A DNA stretch of 64,000 nt, taken from contig MEDJ01000010.1 of NCBI GenBank assembly GCA_001724025.1, positions 75,368-139,367 on the forward strand. Direction: 5' to 3'. A program made the position numbers and the translations under genes. This document shows positions 1 to 8,884 of this stretch, one piece after another. This DNA comes from Acidobacteria bacterium SCN 69-37 (GTDB taxonomy: Bacteria > Acidobacteriota > Vicinamibacteria > Vicinamibacterales > SCN-69-37). The stretch's first letter is position 1. Each line of letters begins with the position of its first letter. Under the pieces are notes generated by a model. The model was not told the origin of the DNA, made no database searches, and was given only the letters and a program-made list of their open reading frames with translations.

Positions 1-726
1 TCGAGCCGCGGCCTGGGACTGGCCGCGGCTCGAGCGCTGGCGGCCGAAGGCGCGCGCGTGGTGATCTGCGCGCGGGGGGCGGAGGCGCTGGCGCAGGCGG
101 CTGCCGCCCTGGGGGGCGGCGACCGCCTGCGCCGCGTCGTCGCCGACGTGTCGACGCCCGAAGGCGCCGCGCGCGTCGTGGACGACGCGGTCGGCGCCTT
201 CGGGCGCGTCGACATCCTCGTCAACAACGTCGGCAAGGCCGGCGGCGCCGGCGTGGCCGACACGGGGGACGACGAGTGGCAGAGCGCCATCGATCAGACG
301 CTGTTTCCCGCCATCCGCATGTCGCGCCTGGTGGTGCCGCACATGCGCGCGCAAGGCGGCGGCGTCATCCTGATGGTGGCGTCCATCTGGGGCCGCGAAT
401 CAGGCGGCCGCATGACCTACAACGTCGTCAAGGCCGCGGAAATCAGCCTTGCCAAGGCGATGGCTCAGCAGTTGGCACCGGACAACATCCGCGTCAACAG
501 CATCGCGCCCGGATCGATCGCGTTCGAGGGCGGGTCGTGGTGGAAGCGGCAGCAGGAGGATCCCGAGGGCATGGACGCCTTCGTGAAACGCGAGATTCCG
601 ATGGGACGTTTCGGTCGCCCGGAGGAAGTCGGCGACGTGATCGCATTCCTGGCCTCGCCGCGCGCGAATTGGATCACCGGCGCGAGCATCACCGTCGACG
701 GCGGTCAGAGCCGATCGAACATCTGA
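1..726 (+). CDS. SDR family oxidoreductase, 5' end outside window
   Basis: The reading frame is open from base 1, so the true start lies upstream of the window. The visible protein opens inside the Rossmann nucleotide-binding loop (SSRGLGLAAARALAAEG), which is the glycine-rich NAD(P) motif of short-chain dehydrogenases. NNVG follows, then the catalytic Ser of MVASIW and the Tyr/Lys pair in TYNVVKAAE. The C-terminus (GASITVDGG) is typical of the classical FabG-like SDR subfamily. Only about the first 10 residues are missing. Substrate cannot be inferred. The gene converges on the minus-strand membrane gene that ends 16 bases downstream. Confidence 0.9.
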   Translation, partial: SSRGLGLAAARALAAEGARVVICARGAEALAQAAAALGGGDRLRRVVADVSTPEGAARVVDDAVGAFGRVDILVNNVGKAGGAGVADTGDDEWQSAIDQTLFPAIRMSRLVVPHMRAQGGGVILMVASIWGRESGGRMTYNVVKAAEISLAKAMAQQLAPDNIRVNSIAPGSIAFEGGSWWKRQQEDPEGMDAFVKREIPMGRFGRPEEVGDVIAFLASPRANWITGASITVDGGQSRSNI

Positions 727-741
727 TCGCGTCGACGGACG

Positions 742-2907
742 TCACGCGCGATCGCGGTTGGACGTCCCTGTCGGCCGCTGTCGCCGTCGATCGCCGATCG
801 CCAGGCCCGTCGTCACGGCGATGAGCACGAGCCCGGCCATCGGCAGGAGTCCGCGTCGCGCGGGGTAGGCGAGTGTCACCACGCACGCGCCGTCGCAGGG
901 CGCGTCGAACGCCAACTGGCCGTCGCGTGCCGACAGCGGCACCTGCTGCCCGTCGACCTGGGCGGACCACGCGGGATGGTAGTTCGTGCGGACGATGACG
1001 GGCGTGCCGCGGGTGACGCCTGTCAGGACCACGCGGGCCCCGTGCGCCTCCGGCGCGTCCAGTCGCCCGTCGCCTGCCGTGGTCAGGACCTCGCGCGTAT
1101 CGACGTCTGCCAGCGCGTACTCCGTCCACGTGCCGTCCGACCATACGGACGAGAATCGCGCGTCGTCCCGCAGGTAGGTGTTCGTCGTGTCACTCCAGAC
1201 GAAGAGCGTCGAGACGCCCCAGCGCCGCATCTCCGCGACGAACGCGTCGTGCGGCGTGGACGGCAGGCCCCGGCCCATGAACGTGCCGCCGGCCACGACC
1301 TGGCCCTTCCACGGGTTCCACTGCCAGCCATCAGAGTAGCCGCCCGAATACAGGCGTCGCCCCGTCTCCTCGGCCACCATGACCTCGAAGTGCGTGCCGA
1401 ACTTCGATCGCTCGGTCTCGCCGCCGGGCTCGGCATTCATGTTGCGATGCGGGTTGTTCTCGAGGAGGACGAGGGCGCCACTGGCCCCCGCAATGCGATC
1501 GACGAGCGTGGCGTTGAAATCGCGGACCGAGTCGACGTGCGGCACCGGCTGCCACCAGACCTGGAGATACAGCGCGACGACGCCGATGAGGCTCCAGCGG
1601 AGCACGCGGCCCGATACGTACCGGACGACGAGTGCGGCAACGACAGGCGCGATGAAAACTGCCAGCATGTGGCTCGGCCGCAGGAACACGTAGCCCGAGT
1701 ACGGATTGTGGAGGCGCATCAGCGCCACGGTGAAGAGCAGGGCCGCCGCGTAGAAGCGGACGCGGCTCCTGTCGCACCACGCCACGACGGCCGCGACGGG
1801 CAGCAGTACCAGCGTCAGGCCGATGAAATCGTTGAACCAGCGCCGCGGCAGGAACAGCAGTTCGACGTTGTAATAGAGGCTGCGGGCGAGCCAGATCCAG
1901 TCGATGGTCGTGGCCGGCTCGTACACCACGTTGTTGAAGTGGAAGAACGCTGGATAGCGCCACGATTCGTACGTCAGCGGCAGCGACGCCACGACGCCCG
2001 TGACGATGGCGATGATCGCGCGCACGAACGAGCGGCGGTCCCACGCGACCACGGCATCGAGTACGAGGAACAGGCAGGCGTAGGCGAAGAACCCCGGGTG
2101 CGCGTATGCCGTGAGCGTCAGGCCGGGCACGAGCAGCCAGACGCCCCAGCGCCGGCCCCGTCGAGCCGCGTGCGCGCCGGCGAGCGTCGCGATCACCATG
2201 ACCACGCCGCCGAGGGAGTTCGTGTCGCCGCTGCGAATCAGGTGATACGAGTAGCCCGCGGCCGTCAGGCAGACAGTGCCCACGGCCACGAGAATGATGC
2301 GCGGATCGCGCGCGGGATCCAGCGAGAGATCGCGCCACACGAGCAGTGGCACGAGCGCGAACAGCGCCACGTGCGCCAGATGGAAGCCCAGCGTGAGACC
2401 GAAGAGCTTCATCGGCAGGTACGTCAGCGTGCCGAGGCCCTGCGTGGCATCCGACGAGCTGTGGTAGCCGCCGAGGAAGTGCCATTCCCAGCCGGTGAAC
2501 GTGCCGGTGTCGAGGAACCGCAGCATGTCGACGGCTGCCTGATAGCGGATCGGCCAGTCGTCGAGGAACGGGATGCGGTGCCACGTGGACCAGGGAAACC
2601 AGGAGACGAAGGCGACGGTCAGGAGTGCCGCACCGGCAGCTGCGAGGCCGGCGGCCGCGCGCATCGAGATCGTCGCTGATGTGGTTGGCGGCGTCCGACC
2701 GTCACGCCGTATCAAGTGACGGAACAGGGCCACCGAGGCGACGATCAGCAGGCACGCGAACCATGGGCGTTTGGGACCGTTGATGGACCCTTCGACGTCG
2801 GCCCAGCGCGTAGTCGTGAGGAAGTTGACCCAGAGAATGCCGAGCGAGACGGCCAGGGCGATGGGGACGGCGCGGGATCCCGCGGATTGAGGCGCCTCGG
2901 CCGACAC
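742..2907 (-). CDS. polytopic membrane protein, YfhO/GT-C-like
   Basis: A 721-residue protein with a GTG start and about a dozen hydrophobic segments between residues 10 and 470, followed by a soluble C-terminal part and a last membrane span. Near the C-terminus TNYHPAWSAQVDGQQV resembles the end of YfhO-family membrane proteins (YxPGWxAxVDG). That family has a GT-C glycosyltransferase-like topology and is linked to glycosylation of lipid or cell-wall polymers. Acceptor and donor are unknown. It is divergent from the helicase gene, with 100 bases between the starts. The general class is fairly secure; the function is not. Confidence 0.7.
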   Translation of the reverse strand: MSAEAPQSAGSRAVPIALAVSLGILWVNFLTTTRWADVEGSINGPKRPWFACLLIVASVALFRHLIRRDGRTPPTTSATISMRAAAGLAAAGAALLTVAFVSWFPWSTWHRIPFLDDWPIRYQAAVDMLRFLDTGTFTGWEWHFLGGYHSSSDATQGLGTLTYLPMKLFGLTLGFHLAHVALFALVPLLVWRDLSLDPARDPRIILVAVGTVCLTAAGYSYHLIRSGDTNSLGGVVMVIATLAGAHAARRGRRWGVWLLVPGLTLTAYAHPGFFAYACLFLVLDAVVAWDRRSFVRAIIAIVTGVVASLPLTYESWRYPAFFHFNNVVYEPATTIDWIWLARSLYYNVELLFLPRRWFNDFIGLTLVLLPVAAVVAWCDRSRVRFYAAALLFTVALMRLHNPYSGYVFLRPSHMLAVFIAPVVAALVVRYVSGRVLRWSLIGVVALYLQVWWQPVPHVDSVRDFNATLVDRIAGASGALVLLENNPHRNMNAEPGGETERSKFGTHFEVMVAEETGRRLYSGGYSDGWQWNPWKGQVVAGGTFMGRGLPSTPHDAFVAEMRRWGVSTLFVWSDTTNTYLRDDARFSSVWSDGTWTEYALADVDTREVLTTAGDGRLDAPEAHGARVVLTGVTRGTPVIVRTNYHPAWSAQVDGQQVPLSARDGQLAFDAPCDGACVVTLAYPARRGLLPMAGLVLIAVTTGLAIGDRRRQRPTGTSNRDRA

Positions 2908-2969
2908 GGTCTACACGCTATCGGGCCATCCCGGATGCGGTCAAGGTGCTTGCGGGACATCTTCGCTTC

Positions 2970-2998
2970 TTGATCGCCCCTGTCGGCACTGCTACGAT
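2970..2998 (+). promoter_or_regulatory. probable sigma-70-type promoter of the mrfA-like gene
   Basis: TTGATC at 2970-2975 and TACGAT at 2993-2998 are separated by 17 bases. The expected transcription start (about 3005) is only a few bases before the GTG at 3008 and no Shine-Dalgarno is visible, so the mRNA may be leaderless. Seen by eye only. Confidence 0.4.
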
Positions 2999-3007
2999 CG
3001 CTGCACC

Positions 3008-5563
3008 GTGGTGACGCTGCCGGCACTGACAGGAGACAAGGACCAGTCGCTGCAGGCCGTCCTGTCCCGGCTCCAGGCCGAGCACGAAGCGGCGCTGGCC
3101 GCGGCCGATGAACTGGCGCGTGGCGCGTCGGCCGAGGCCCACGTCACCGCCGTGCGCCGTCTGCCGGCGGTGCCTGCCGACTACGCGCCGTTCCCCGCGT
3201 CGCTCGACGATCGCCTCCGCCGTGCCCTGGCGGCACGCGGCATCGAGCAGCTCTACACGCACCAGGCCGCCGCCGTCGATCACGCGCTCGCCGGCCGCAA
3301 CGTCGTCGTGGTGACACCGACCGCGTCGGGCAAGACGCTCTGCTACAACCTCCCGGTGCTGGGCAGCATTCTGCAGGATGCCTCGTCGCGGGCGCTGTAC
3401 CTGTTTCCGACGAAAGCCCTGGCGCAGGATCAGCTGGCGGAGCTGCACCACCTCGTGCAGCTGGCCGGCACTGAAGGGGCCGACGACATCGGCGTGTTCA
3501 CCTACGACGGCGACACGCCGCAGGATGCGCGCCGCGCCATCCGCACGCGCGCGCACGTGGTGCTGAGCAATCCCGACATGCTCCATGCAGGGATCCTGCC
3601 GCACCACCCGCGCTGGGCCAAGCTCTTCGAGAACCTGCGTTTCGTCGTCATCGACGAACTGCACGCGTATCGTGGCGTGTTCGGCAGTCACCTCGCGAAC
3701 ATCATCCGCCGCCTGCGCCGCGTGTGCCGGCACTACGGATCGGATCCGGTATTCATCTGCTCGTCGGCGACGATTGCCAATCCGCGGGAACTGGCCGAAC
3801 GGCTGATCGGTGATCGCTTCGAACTCGTCGATCGCAGCGGGGCGCCGCGCGGCGAGAAATACTTCCTGTTCGTCAACCCGCCCATCGTCAATCGCGAGCT
3901 CGGGATCCGGCGTTCATATCTCGCGGAGGCACGGCGCGTCGCGATCGAGTTCCTGCAGCGCGGATTGCAGTTGATCGTCTTCGCGCAGAGCCGGCTGTCG
4001 ACGGAAATCCTCACGACGTACCTCAAGGACGCGTTCCAGGGACCGCCGGGCGCGGCCGACGTCATCCGCGGGTATCGCGGCGGATACCTGCCGCTCCGTC
4101 GCCGCGAGATCGAGCGCGATCTGCGCGAGGGCGTCGTGCGCTGCGTCGTCTCGACGAATGCCCTCGAACTCGGCATCGACATCGGGGCGCTGGACGTGGC
4201 CGTGATGGCCGGATATCCGGGCACGATCGCGTCCACCTGGCAGCGGGCGGGCCGGGCCGGTCGACGGTCGGGCCGATCAGCAGCGGTGCTGGTCGCGTCG
4301 AGTGCGCCCATCGATCAGTTCGTGGTCCGCAACCCGGACTTCTTCTTCGAGGCGTCGGCGGAACACGCGCTGGTCAACCCCGACAACCTGCACATCCTGC
4401 TGGCGCACGTGAAGTGCGCCGCGTTCGAGCTGCCGTTCCGCCAGGATGAAGTCTTCGGAACGATCGATGTGCAGGAAATCCTGGCGATCCTGAGCGAGGA
4501 AGGGTTCGTGCACCTGGCCGGCGGCCAGTGGCAGTGGACGCAGGAGTCGTATCCGGCCGACGCCGTGAGCCTGCGATCGATCAGCTCGGACAACTTCGTG
4601 GTGGTCGACGCCACGAAGGGCGAGCGCGTGATCGGCGAGACCGACTTCTCGAGTGGTCCGTCGACGCTCCACGAGAAGGCGATCTACATCGTCGAAGGCC
4701 AGCTTTTCCAGGTGGAGACGCTCGATTACGAAGGGCGCAAGGCGTACGTTCGCGCGGTCGAGTGTGACTACTACACGGATGCGATCACCTACACGAAGGT
4801 GACGATGCTCGAGACGTTCGCGGCGTCTGGCAGTGAAGGGGCGGCCGTCGTTGGTGACCAGGCCGGAACCGCGGCGCTGGCCGCAGGCATCGAGATGCCG
4901 GACGAGGAGCCTGCCGTGCGCGAGTACGCGTTGAGCACTGACGTGGCGCCGGGCGAATTGTCACCCGCCACGCGCGCGGAACGGGCGCACGGTGAAGTGC
5001 ACGTCGTCTCGCGTGTCGTCGGCTTCAAGAAGATCAAGTTCTATACGAACGAGAACGTCGGGTCCGGCGAACTCGAGTTGCCCGAGCAGGAGATGCACAC
5101 GACGGCCTACTGGCTGACGATCCCGGCGTCCGTGATGACGGCCATGCCGTTCGGCACCGCGGATCGGCGCGATGGTGTCATCGGCCTCGCGCACGCGATG
5201 CGGAACGTCGCGCCGCTGCTGCTGATGTGCGACGGCCACGACGTCGGCATGGCCATCGATGGCTTGGGCGTGGACGGCGCGAATGGCCTCGGTGGCACGA
5301 GGCGGGGCGAGCAGCCGCTGGAACTGTCGGCCGCGCCGACCATCTTCCTCTACGATTCGTATCCGGGCGGCATCGGCTTCAGCGAGCCGCTGTACGGGAT
5401 GCACGAGGCGCTGCTCGAACGCACGCTCGGGTTGATTGCCGGGTGTCCGTGCGAATCCGGGTGCCCGTCGTGCGTGGGGCCGGAGGGCGCCACGGGACCG
5501 CTGGCCAAGGCCGCCGCGCTGCACCTGCTCTCGGAACTGACGGGCGTGTCGGCGCCCGCCTGA
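3008..5563 (+). CDS. mrfA: DEAD/DEAH-box helicase with DUF1998, MrfA (YprA)-like
   Basis: An 851-residue SF2 helicase. Motifs in order: Q-like YTHQ (about 83), Walker A TPTASGKT (103-110), the DEAH-variant VIDELH (about 215), motif III SSATIANP, motif V STNALELGIDIG and motif VI QRAGRAGRR. The C-terminal DUF1998 region ends in a four-cysteine cluster (CPCESGCPSC), the zinc or Fe-S site of this family. In Bacillus subtilis MrfA (YprA) acts with exonuclease MrfB in repair of mitomycin C DNA damage. The next gene, 3 nt downstream, is the MrfB-like exonuclease, which strongly supports this assignment over Lhr-type helicases. GTG start; a second GTG follows immediately. Confidence 0.85.
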   Translation: MVTLPALTGDKDQSLQAVLSRLQAEHEAALAAADELARGASAEAHVTAVRRLPAVPADYAPFPASLDDRLRRALAARGIEQLYTHQAAAVDHALAGRNVVVVTPTASGKTLCYNLPVLGSILQDASSRALYLFPTKALAQDQLAELHHLVQLAGTEGADDIGVFTYDGDTPQDARRAIRTRAHVVLSNPDMLHAGILPHHPRWAKLFENLRFVVIDELHAYRGVFGSHLANIIRRLRRVCRHYGSDPVFICSSATIANPRELAERLIGDRFELVDRSGAPRGEKYFLFVNPPIVNRELGIRRSYLAEARRVAIEFLQRGLQLIVFAQSRLSTEILTTYLKDAFQGPPGAADVIRGYRGGYLPLRRREIERDLREGVVRCVVSTNALELGIDIGALDVAVMAGYPGTIASTWQRAGRAGRRSGRSAAVLVASSAPIDQFVVRNPDFFFEASAEHALVNPDNLHILLAHVKCAAFELPFRQDEVFGTIDVQEILAILSEEGFVHLAGGQWQWTQESYPADAVSLRSISSDNFVVVDATKGERVIGETDFSSGPSTLHEKAIYIVEGQLFQVETLDYEGRKAYVRAVECDYYTDAITYTKVTMLETFAASGSEGAAVVGDQAGTAALAAGIEMPDEEPAVREYALSTDVAPGELSPATRAERAHGEVHVVSRVVGFKKIKFYTNENVGSGELELPEQEMHTTAYWLTIPASVMTAMPFGTADRRDGVIGLAHAMRNVAPLLLMCDGHDVGMAIDGLGVDGANGLGGTRRGEQPLELSAAPTIFLYDSYPGGIGFSEPLYGMHEALLERTLGLIAGCPCESGCPSCVGPEGATGPLAKAAALHLLSELTGVSAPA

Positions 5564-5566
5564 GCC

Positions 5567-6904
5567 GTGTCAGCCATGCGCGATCTCACAGCCCGGCTTC
5601 GTGACATCGTCCGCCGCGAGGGCGGAGCTCCGGCGCCGGCTGCCGGTGCGACCGCGCCGGTGCGCGAGCTGACCTACGTCCCCGATGTCGCCGCCATCGG
5701 TGACGAGGGATCGGTCGCCGAGCGGATGGGCGGTACACCCGTCGATGCCGCCGGTGCGTGCGTGTGCCTCGATCGTCGCTACGACGCGGACCGATCGCAC
5801 GGCCGCGTGCGCGTCGAACGCTGCCGTCCCGACGCCACGCATCCGATCGATCTGTTCGACGCGCGCGTCCGTCGCGCCGACGACTGGGAACGCCGCGTCG
5901 TGTTCTTCGATATCGAAACGACGGGGCTGAGCGGCGGCGCGGGCACCCTCGCATTCCTCGTCGGTTGTGGCTGGTTCGACGACGACGGCGCGTTCCTGGT
6001 GCGGCAGTTTTTCCTGGCTGGCCCGGCGGGCGAGCAGCCGATGCTCGAGGCACTGGCCCGCGTGTTCGACGAGGCTTCGCTGCTCGTCACGTTCAACGGC
6101 CGCACGTTCGACGTCCCGTTCATGGAGACGCGCTGGGCGTTCCATCGATCGTCGGCGCCGACCGACGATCTGCCGCACTTCGACATGCTGCCGCCCGCTC
6201 GCCGGCTGTGGGGCCAGCGCGACCTGGCCAGGCCCGACTCGGAAGGCTGCAGTCTGACCGCCCTCGAGCGCCGCGTCCTCGGCTTCCACAGGCACGACGA
6301 CGTGCCGGGTTTCGAGATTCCGGCGCGCTACTTCCAGTTCCTGCGAACAGGGGAGACGAGGCTCATCGACGGGATTCTCGAGCACAACCGGCACGACCTG
6401 CTGTCGCTGGCGGCCGTGATGTCGCACGCGCTCTGGCTCGCGCGCGAAGGGCCGGCGGCGTGTCGCGAGCCGGCGGAGCAGTTGGCGCTCGGGCAGATCT
6501 ACGAGCGGGCCTCGCGTCTCGACGAGGCCGCCGGTGCCTACGAGACGGCGATTGCGATGGGGGATGCGGATATCAAGCGGCCTGCGCTGGCGCGTCTGGC
6601 GCGGCTGCACCGTCGCGCGGGCCGGTACGACGAAGCCGCACGGGCGTGGCAGGCGATTCTGGACCTGGCGCCGCGCAGCCGGCGGACGCTCACGCCATTC
6701 GAGCGGCAGGCGGCCGAGGCGCTCGCGATTCACCACGAGCATCGGGCCCGCGATCTCGAGCGCGCGCGCGGCTACGCCGAGGCGCTGGGGGCCGCCACGA
6801 TGGGCAGGGCTCGGGTCGAAACGGAGCGCCGCCTTCAGCGGCTGGCGAGAAAGCTGAAGACCGGGGGAGCACAGACCGGCCGGCTGACCCTCGAGGACGA
6901 GTGA
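5567..6904 (+). CDS. mrfB: RNase H-fold exonuclease with TPR tail, MrfB (YprB)-like
   Basis: A 445-residue protein. The centre carries a DEDD exonuclease core: FFDIETTGLSGG (Exo I, Asp and Glu), TFNGRTFDVPFMETRW (Exo II) and HNRHDLLSLAAVM (Exo III, His and Asp). About 150 C-terminal residues look like TPR helices (QLALGQIYERASRLDEAAGAYE). This architecture matches B. subtilis MrfB, which trims DNA in helicase-coupled mitomycin repair. The GTG at 5567 lies 3 nt after the helicase stop; an ATG at 5576 is an alternative. The two genes almost certainly form one transcription unit. Confidence 0.82.
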   Translation: MSAMRDLTARLRDIVRREGGAPAPAAGATAPVRELTYVPDVAAIGDEGSVAERMGGTPVDAAGACVCLDRRYDADRSHGRVRVERCRPDATHPIDLFDARVRRADDWERRVVFFDIETTGLSGGAGTLAFLVGCGWFDDDGAFLVRQFFLAGPAGEQPMLEALARVFDEASLLVTFNGRTFDVPFMETRWAFHRSSAPTDDLPHFDMLPPARRLWGQRDLARPDSEGCSLTALERRVLGFHRHDDVPGFEIPARYFQFLRTGETRLIDGILEHNRHDLLSLAAVMSHALWLAREGPAACREPAEQLALGQIYERASRLDEAAGAYETAIAMGDADIKRPALARLARLHRRAGRYDEAARAWQAILDLAPRSRRTLTPFERQAAEALAIHHEHRARDLERARGYAEALGAATMGRARVETERRLQRLARKLKTGGAQTGRLTLEDE

Positions 6905-6935
6905 CGCCTCGAGGGAGGCCGGTGTGCGGGGGCGC

Positions 6936-7223
6936 TCAGGCTGAGGCCGATGCCGACTTGCGACTGACCTTTGCGGCCTTGGCCGCCTTGTTGGCCTTGG
7001 CGGCTTCCCTGATCGAGGCTGCGCTCTGCGCTCCGAACCGCTTCGTGAAGCGGTCGACACGCCCCTCGGTATCGATCAGCTTCTGGCGCCCCGTGAAGAA
7101 CGGGTGGCACTGGTTGCAGATGTCGAGGTGCAGCTCGGACTTGGTCGAGCGCGTGGTGAACGTATTGCCGCACGCGCACCGCACGGCGACTGCTTCGTAC
7201 TTGGGGTGAATCCCGGCCTTCAC
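6936..7223 (-). CDS. rpmE: 50S ribosomal protein L31
   Basis: A 95-residue protein beginning [11 protein letters not shown] from a GTG at 7223, preceded by a good Shine-Dalgarno (AAGGAG, 6 nt spacing) that fixes the start. The zinc-binding cysteines are present as CACG and CNQC, so this is the zinc-containing (C+) L31 type. The body [18 protein letters not shown] is canonical. After about residue 70 comes an unusual Ala/Lys-rich tail ([16 protein letters not shown]) that makes the protein longer than the common 65-70 residues; such basic tails usually contact rRNA. The upstream gene on the same strand is the aldo/keto reductase. Confidence 0.95.
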   Translation of the reverse strand: MKAGIHPKYEAVAVRCACGNTFTTRSTKSELHLDICNQCHPFFTGRQKLIDTEGRVDRFTKRFGAQSAASIREAAKANKAAKAAKVSRKSASASA

Positions 7224-7283
7224 AGCGTGCTCCTTCCAGACAACGACAAGCCTTTCATTATAGGCCAAAACCCTGTGTCGGGA

Positions 7284-7366
7284 AAGGCTTGGAGCCTGCA
7301 GGCGGGGAGGAGGCCGGAAGGACGGAAGGCTTCCGGCCTCCTCCCCGCCTGTCAGCTCCCAGCCTT
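7284..7366. repeat. long GC-rich inverted repeat between the AKR and rpmE genes
   Basis: Arms 7284-7320 and 7330-7366 are complementary over 37 bases with about four mismatches. The inner 22 bases of each arm (7299-7320 and 7330-7351) match perfectly around a 9-nt loop. The structure begins directly after the reductase stop codon. It could act as a terminator or processing hairpin, although there is no clear U tract. Each arm is also a member of the GGCGGGGAGG repeat family found elsewhere in the window. Confidence 0.85.
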
Positions 7367-8332
7367 CTAAGGCACAAAATACGTCCGCACCCACCGGTGC
7401 GCCCGCAGTCGTTCGAGCACGTCTGATGCGAGCGGGCGGCCGTCAGATACCCTCAAGTTGGTCTCCACGTGGAGCTTACGACGCATGCCCGGGATGACCG
7501 TCGACACGTCGGGGTTGGCCAGGATGAACCGGAGCGCCAGTTCGGGCATCGACATGCCCGCCGGCACGTCGTGCCGCAGCGCCTCGACGCGATGGAGGAT
7601 GGCGGGCAGCTTGTCGGGCGAGAAATAGAGGTTCCGCCAGTCGCCCTGGGGCCACGTCATACCGTGGGTCATGGTGCCTGTCAGGCTGCCCTCGTCGAAC
7701 GGTACGCGGGCGATGACGGCAATGCCCTTCTCGCGGCAGGCCGGGAACAGTTCGTCTTCAGGATTCTGGTCGAAGATGTTGTAGACCACCTGCACGGCGT
7801 CGACCAGGCCCGTATCGAGCGCCCGGAGCACGTTGGTCGGCTCCCAGCGATTGATGCTGATGCCGAAGCCCTTGATGAGCTTCTGGCGCTTCAGGTCGTC
7901 GACCGCCTTCTGCCAGCGCTCGTCGCCCGCCCATTCGTCGGTCCAGACGTGGAACTGCTGCAGGTCGATGGACTCGACGCCCAGGTTCTTCAGACTGGTT
8001 TCGGTGGCCTCCCGGATGTAGTCCGCCGGGAACACGTCGTCGAGCCGGTACTCGGATACGGCCGGCCACTTGCCGTTCTTCGGAGGAATCTTCGTGGCCA
8101 CCGTCAGGTTGTGCCTGGGGTGGCGCTTCAGCACCTGACCGAGCAGCTGCTCGCTCTTGCCGTCGCCATACGCCAGCGCCGTGTCGAAGAACGTGCACCC
8201 CTGCTCGATGGCGTAGTCGAGTGAATCGACCGATTGGGTATCGTCGGACCCGGACCAGCCGCCCATGCCCCAGAGCCCGTACCCAACCTCGGAAACCTGC
8301 CAGCCCAACCGGCCGAATCTGCGTGTCTGCAT
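7367..8332 (-). CDS. aldo/keto reductase
   Basis: A 321-residue TIM-barrel oxidoreductase starting [19 protein letters not shown] at the ATG of 8332; sequence upstream of this is low-complexity repeat, so longer starts are unlikely. Family signatures: [21 protein letters not shown] (Asp and Tyr of the catalytic tetrad), then a TKIPP segment with the catalytic Lys, and LQQFHVW supplying the His. The C-terminal [12 protein letters not shown] is the NADPH-binding signature. It belongs to the YghZ/general-stress-type AKRs; the substrate is not predictable. Confidence 0.9.
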   Translation of the reverse strand: MQTRRFGRLGWQVSEVGYGLWGMGGWSGSDDTQSVDSLDYAIEQGCTFFDTALAYGDGKSEQLLGQVLKRHPRHNLTVATKIPPKNGKWPAVSEYRLDDVFPADYIREATETSLKNLGVESIDLQQFHVWTDEWAGDERWQKAVDDLKRQKLIKGFGISINRWEPTNVLRALDTGLVDAVQVVYNIFDQNPEDELFPACREKGIAVIARVPFDEGSLTGTMTHGMTWPQGDWRNLYFSPDKLPAILHRVEALRHDVPAGMSMPELALRFILANPDVSTVIPGMRRKLHVETNLRVSDGRPLASDVLERLRAHRWVRTYFVP

Positions 8333-8347
8333 GGCGATGATGATAGC

Positions 8348-8410
8348 GGAAGGCGGGGAGGCTGCAGGCGGGGAGGAGGGGGGAAGGCTGTGAGGAAGGC
8401 TACGAGGCTG
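8348..8410. repeat. GC-rich dispersed repeat, GGCGGGGAGG family
   Basis: Purine-rich tract with GGCGGGGAGG twice plus GGAAGGCTG-type units, directly upstream of the aldo/keto reductase start. Related sequences occur at 7284-7366, 18026-18074 and 22548-22584, and a shorter piece near 8835-8870. Confidence 0.6.
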
Positions 8411-8477
8411 CGCGGCGGCGGGCTGCACGGCGGCACGGCTCGCCTGGACGGAGGCGAGGAAATCTCCGCCATTGGAG

Positions 8478-8499
8478 CCCCGGGTCTTCAGACCCGGGG
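8478..8499. repeat. dispersed palindrome, CTTCAG centre
   Basis: Perfect 10-bp inverted repeat: CCCCGGGTCT at 8478-8487, TC centre, AGACCCGGGG at 8490-8499. It is one of five elements of the same design in the window. It lies just upstream of a truncated PadR gene. Confidence 0.75.
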
Positions 8500-8526
8500 A
8501 GAGAGCACGACGGATCGATAGCTGTT

Positions 8527-8751
8527 GACAACTACTACGTACTGCGCACCTCCGGACAACGGCTCGGTCCAGGCACCCTCTACGGCGCCATCTCACGTCT
8601 TGAGGAGCGCGGATGGATCGAACCGCTGCCGGCCGACGATCGACGCCGGCCGTACCGACTGACACGCACCGGCCGCCAGGTCCTCCGCGCCCGCCTCGAC
8701 AGCCTTACCACGATGACCCGAGTCGCCCAGTCGCGGCTCGCCCGCGCGTAG
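8527..8751 (+). pseudogene. PadR-family regulator remnant (C-terminal part)
   Basis: The frame ending at the TAG of 8749-8751 encodes about 74 residues. They include LGPGTLYGAISRLEERG and RRRPYRLTRTGRQVL, the recognition helix and beta-wing of PadR winged-helix regulators. The usual first 30-40 residues (helix 1-2, HGYxI motif) are absent. There is no ATG/GTG/TTG in frame at the expected position; the frame upstream runs into a palindromic repeat. It is therefore most likely a 5'-truncated remnant. PadR genes often sit beside ABC-type permeases in Acidobacteria, but none is present here. Confidence 0.6.
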
Positions 8752-8884
8752 GCCGGCCGCCTCTCGCCGAAGCCATGCGGGCCCCGCAGCCCCGTGGCCT
8801 CGAGTCCTGCAGCCCCGCCGCCCGCGGCCGCGCCGCCCGCAGCCTCGTAGCCTTCCCGCCTTCTGTCTGTATGATCGACCCACC

